A stretch of DNA of 64,000 nucleotides from NCBI GenBank assembly GCA_015680685.1, contig MNCI01016273.1, positions 1,013,470-1,077,469 of the forward strand. Direction: 5' to 3'. Of the stretch, positions 60,590 to 64,000 are shown one piece after another; position 1 is the stretch's first letter; each line of letters begins with the position of its first letter. Made by a program: the position numbers and the translations under genes. Origin of the DNA: Gnetum montanum. Taxonomy: Eukaryota > Streptophyta > Gnetopsida > Gnetales > Gnetaceae. The notes under the pieces were generated by a model that saw nothing but the letters and a program-made list of their open reading frames with translations, was not told the DNA's origin and ran no database searches.

Positions 60590-60990
60590 TTGGGAACCTT
60601 TTGAGGAAATTAGTTGATCTTGGGAGTCCTCTTATTTATCTATAGATTGTTAGGAATGAACTATGTAAAGCTCTTCTTAATTCAACTTCTAGTATGAATT
60701 TTATTTCTCATGAGATGTATACTGCCTAGAACTTATCACCCCTCAAGAAGAGCAATATCTGATTGGAGTTGGTGGACTAGTCCATTATTGTTCCATTGGG
60801 ACTAGTGAAAGACATTGTGACCACTATCTATGGGTGGTTTTATCTTGCTAATTTCCTAGTAATCAAGGTTAAGAGTTGTAAAGGGGACTTCTCAATCATC
60901 ATGGGAAGGGAATGGTTGAACATTGTTGATGCAAGAATGGACATCAAAAATCTTTTCCTACAGGTATCTAAGGAAAATACATTCAAAAAG
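60590..60990 (+). pseudogene. Retropepsin-type protease of element E, decayed
   Basis: Plus strand: NELCKALLNSTSSMNFIS (active-site Asp replaced by Asn), PLKKSNI, GLVKDIVTTIYGWFYLANF and FSIIMGREWLNIVDA, matching D and B block by block. The longest open piece is 60796-61005. Confidence 0.7.
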
Positions 60991-61469
60991 ATCAAGAAGA
61001 TATGAGTTCCATGCATTACATACAATGATATACGGTGAAATTTTGTGCAAAAAATTTGGTCCTTGAAACAAGCATCTATTTCCACATGAAGGTATTTTGC
61101 ACCTAAAGTAGATATTCAAAGGTGCCTGTATGTAGCAACCACAAAATAAGAGAACACCCAATGGCTAAGAACTGATTCTAAAAGAAGCATACTTTTCATG
61201 GAACCTATTGAGAGCCTAACATGTACTTATGTTGTAAGCATGGATGAACTAGAGTAAGTTCATCACTAACTCTCTAATAATGCAAATGATGATATCTATT
61301 GGTGAGAGTTGGAAATTCCTAAGAACTTTAAGTAAGAGCCCTTTGAGTTAAAAACTCTACCTATTGGCATGGAATATTCATTTTTGAAAAATGAAAAGCC
61401 ACTAATAATCAATGAAAATATTGCTCTAGAACACAAATAGAATTCTGTTTAATGTGGCTGAGAAATGGT

Positions 61470-62260
61470 TAACCACCTTTTCTTGGTCATATCCTAAACT
61501 CACAAAGATTGATCTTAGGATATGCCAACATTGTATCTGCACTTACTCAATCAGGAAGCCAAAGAGATAGCCACATACGCAATTGAACCTCAAATTGAAG
61601 AAGATTGTCAAAGAGGAAATTAAACAACTCCTCAAGATGGGGATTCTCTATCCCATTACAGATAGTAAGTGGGTTAGTCCACTCATGATTGTGCCAAAGA
61701 ATTTGTAAGTGGTGGGTTTGCATCAATTTTTTGCTATTGAATATGGCAACGTTCAAAGATCATTTTTCATTGTCATTTTTTGATTAGGTGTTGGACACCA
61801 TATATGGGAATTGTTATTATAGTTTTCTAGATGGTTATAGTAGCTATAACCAAATCCAGATTGTGCCAAAGGACTAAGCCAAAAGAATATTCACGAGTCC
61901 TTGGGGGAACTTTGCATATTGCAAGATGCTTTTTGGTCTATGCAATGCTCCTACCACTTTTAAACTTCTAGTCTTAAGCATCTTTCAATAGAAAATTGGT
62001 AGTAGAGTGAAATTATTTATGGATGATTTCTCCACTTATGGTGCTACATTGAAGCAAGCCTTGGACCACCTTGAGCAATTACTAAAAATATGTATGGAAA
62101 AAAACTTGTAGCTCAATTGGAAAAAGAGCCATTTCATGGTCCAAGAAGGCATTGTGTTGGGGCATTAAATATCATGATTAGGGATTGAGATTGACCTTGA
62201 AAAATAAGAATCATCCAATGAATTACCCATCAACTGAAAAGTGTAAAATACCATCATTCC
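61470..62260 (+). pseudogene. Reverse transcriptase of element E, decayed
   Basis: Plus strand: KKIVKEEIKQLLKMGILYPI, SKWVSPLMIVPK, a shift, LLNMATFKDHFSLSF, YYSFLDGYSSYNQIQIVPKD, FTSPWGNFAYCKMLFGLCNAPTTF and LFMDDFSTYGATLKQAL with an intact FMDD (62015-62026), then FMVQEGIVLGH. The motifs are Athila-type. A 69-residue minus-strand ORF at 61547 is a shadow. Confidence 0.78.
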
Positions 62261-62329
62261 TTGGAAACATTGGCTACTAGTGGTGATTCAAAGAAAATTT
62301 CTCTAAGATTGCAGAATCATTGGTCAAGC

Positions 62330-62820
62330 TAATAAAGAAATATGCTCTATTTATTTGGACTAAGAAATGTGAAAAAGAATTTCAATAGCTAAAGGAGAAA
62401 CTTGTAAAAACTCCAATTCTATAAGCACCTTATTGGTTTAGGCCATTTCAAGTTATGATGAATGCAACAAATTATACTTTGGGGGCTATGCTTATGAGTT
62501 GGATGATAAGAAACATCCATATTACATCCACTATGCAAGTTGAAGCATTTTGTGTACACAACTAAACTACATGATCACAAAAGAAAAAAAAATAATTAAC
62601 TACAATGTTGTTCACACTAGAAAAGTTTAGGCATTATGTGCTTGGATACAAAGTGTTTATGCACATGGACCATAGTGCCATTTTCTTCCTCATGAACAAG
62701 CCAATGGTGAGCCCTTATGTCATATAATGGCTTGTGATCTTATAGGAATTCAATCTTATGATGGTAGATTAGAAGGAAACTAAGAATGTGATTGTTGATT
62801 ACTTGTCTCAGTTGTGATGG
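62330..62820 (+). pseudogene. RNase H of element E, decayed
   Basis: Plus strand after the RT connection region: a decayed ATNYTLGAMLM segment, YYIHYAS-like, LFTLEKFRHYVLGYKVFMHM followed by DHSAIFFLMNK, and VDYLSQL. The order equals D and B. Several stops are present. Confidence 0.65.
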
Positions 62821-63059
62821 GACAACAAAGAGGAGAAAAGCCCACTCTATGATTAGTTTCCTAATGAAATCCTCTTTTTCAGGGCTATAATTTAACTATT
62901 GTCCATCGAACTTAAATTTTATAATGACAGTTTCACCTATCTTCTCATTGAAGTGATGCCACAAGGGTTGGACTATGAAAAAAACAATAGTTTCTTGACC
63001 AAGTAAAATACTTCATGAAGATAAATAGACACCTCTACAAGGTGTACACTGATAGCTTA

Positions 63060-63335
63060 ATTCATTGGTGTGTCCATTGATGATCAACTATGCATTTTCT
63101 AGGAAGCTCATGAGGGTCCTTATGGGGGAAACTATGTTAGGAGATGCATGACCATTAAAATCTTGATGACAAGGTACTATTAGCCAATAATTTCTAAGGA
63201 TGCTCATCAATTTGTTCATTCTTGTGAACATTTCCAACGAAATGGTAAAATGACTACTTGAATGGAGAGACCTCAATAGTGGATTCAACCATTGAAACCC
63301 TTTAACATATGGGGCATTAATTTCATGGGTCCTAA
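63060..63335 (+). pseudogene. Integrase N-terminus of element E, truncated by F
   Basis: Plus strand: EAHEGPYGGNYVRRCMTIKI, PIISKDAHQFVHSCEHFQRN and LKPFNIWGINFMGPN, after which the LTR of F begins. The second zinc-finger His is Asn, and the first catalytic Asp in GIDFMGP is Asn. The rest of integrase lies beyond F, outside the window. Confidence 0.72.
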
Positions 63336-64000
63336 TGAATGGTGAGGTACCCCTATACTCAACCATACAAATACGAGCATTTCACATGTGATCCAGTTGA
63401 ACTCCAAGGACTAAGTGCTTACATGACCTAATGGAACACTCAGGGTTAATCAATCATTTTCTTCCCAAACATACTTGTATTGTCATGGTTGTATGGTTAA
63501 CTAAGCTTGAGGTACATGAATTTTATAACTTTTATCTTTTTAATGCCTTATACTAATAGGGAAACATAAGTAGAACTAAGTGACTAACTTTCATTAACTA
63601 AGTTCTAATTGTCCTAACACCAGTATCCGTTTCCACTTGCCACACACATCCTGAACCAGTGTAGCGCTGCTGGGATTACCAAATGCTACTCGTTACTGGG
63701 TTACCAACTGCTACACACATGCTCAAAGCAGTCATACTAAGTGTACTTACCTAGGAGAGTCATGGGTTGAGAGAGGGATTAATTAACTATAAAAGCATTT
63801 AAACATTCAAAAATAATTAATTACTATTTAGCTTAGTCCACATGCTGCAAGGTTTGTCATAAAGTTCATCTTTATTGTCGTACAAAAATGTGTGCTTAGG
63901 TACAATTTGCTCGAATAAAAATCTATTCACATTAAGACTCCTACTGCGGGCACATGGAAATTATTCTAACTCTGGAATGGTAAAACTAAAAGAGTTTAGC
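63336..64000 (-). repeat. LTR of element F inserted in the integrase of E (runs off the window)
   Basis: Starts tgaatggtgaggtacccctat and follows the LTR of D block by block (actccaaggactaagtgctta, ttactgggttaccaa, catggaaattattctaactctgg). No PBS precedes it; integrase sequence of E does. It is therefore the left (3') LTR of a minus-strand element or a solo LTR. Its far end is not in the window. Confidence 0.82.

Larger units (their letters stand above)
47306..63335 (+). mobile_element. Athila-like element E, plus strand, split by D and truncated by F
   Basis: E is the only plus-strand Athila-like copy here. Its 5' LTR is 47306-47710 plus 57456-57894 (844 bp together) with D inserted in it. 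Then follow PBS (57895), gag (58190-60360), protease, RT, RNase H and the integrase N-terminus, which is cut at 63335 by the LTR of F. Any 3' LTR lies beyond the window. All genes are heavily decayed, more than in D, in line with E being older. Confidence 0.8.

Overview
The window looks like intergenic nuclear DNA of a seed plant with a large, repeat-filled genome. It is AT-rich, holds no intact host gene, and nearly all of it consists of old, mutually nested Ty3/gypsy LTR retrotransposons. A gymnosperm is my best guess, but that is inference; nothing in the sequence fixes the species. There is an assembly gap of about 100 N at 41640-41740.

Two kinds of element are present. Athila-like elements (called A to G here) have LTRs of about 0.8-1.0 kb starting TGATG and ending CATCA, a primer-binding site of the TTGGCGCCATTGCCAGGG type, and pol motifs such as FGLCNA in RT and FMDD/FIDD in the catalytic loop. 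G: the 5' LTR of a minus-strand copy at 165-1165, body off the left edge. C: minus strand, 3402-8366, resuming at 17583-18360. A: minus strand, 8367-17582, inserted in C, no pol. B: minus strand, 19358 to about 32255, with gag, PR, RT, RNase H, INT and a third ORF. E: plus strand, 47306-63335, its 5' LTR split by D (minus strand, 47711-57455). F: an LTR at 63336-64000 that cuts E's integrase. In A, B and C a third ORF (ORF3) lies downstream of the pol position, in the place where Athila/Calypso-type elements carry their env-like ORF. It has a domain resembling the so-called putative plant transposon protein, followed by a coiled-coil region.

The most striking element is R (32993-45766, plus strand, Tat-like). 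It is complete at its ends: 5-bp target duplication CATAA, LTRs of about 3.3 kb with TGTTGGC/GCCAACA ends, PBS and polypurine tract. Both LTRs carry, in U3 and in sense orientation, a fragment of a host gene: the 5' part of RUVBL2 (Reptin/TIP49b) including its start codon. Inside R the order is gag, RNase H, RT, second RNase H, INT, extra ORF. No protease is visible, and an RNase H domain sits where the protease is expected.

Three observations deserve follow-up. First, the RUVBL2 capture in R's LTRs; the captured block differs between the two LTRs about three times more than the LTR sequence around it. Second, R's unusual domain order. Third, in A, B and C a promoter-like block ahead of ORF3 copies the layout of that element's own LTR U3 (TATA box plus short inverted-repeat motifs), and the motif type changes from element to element in step with the LTR.

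All coding regions are decayed by stops and frameshifts. Coordinates of decayed genes are approximate; LTR ends of A, D, G and R are good to the base.
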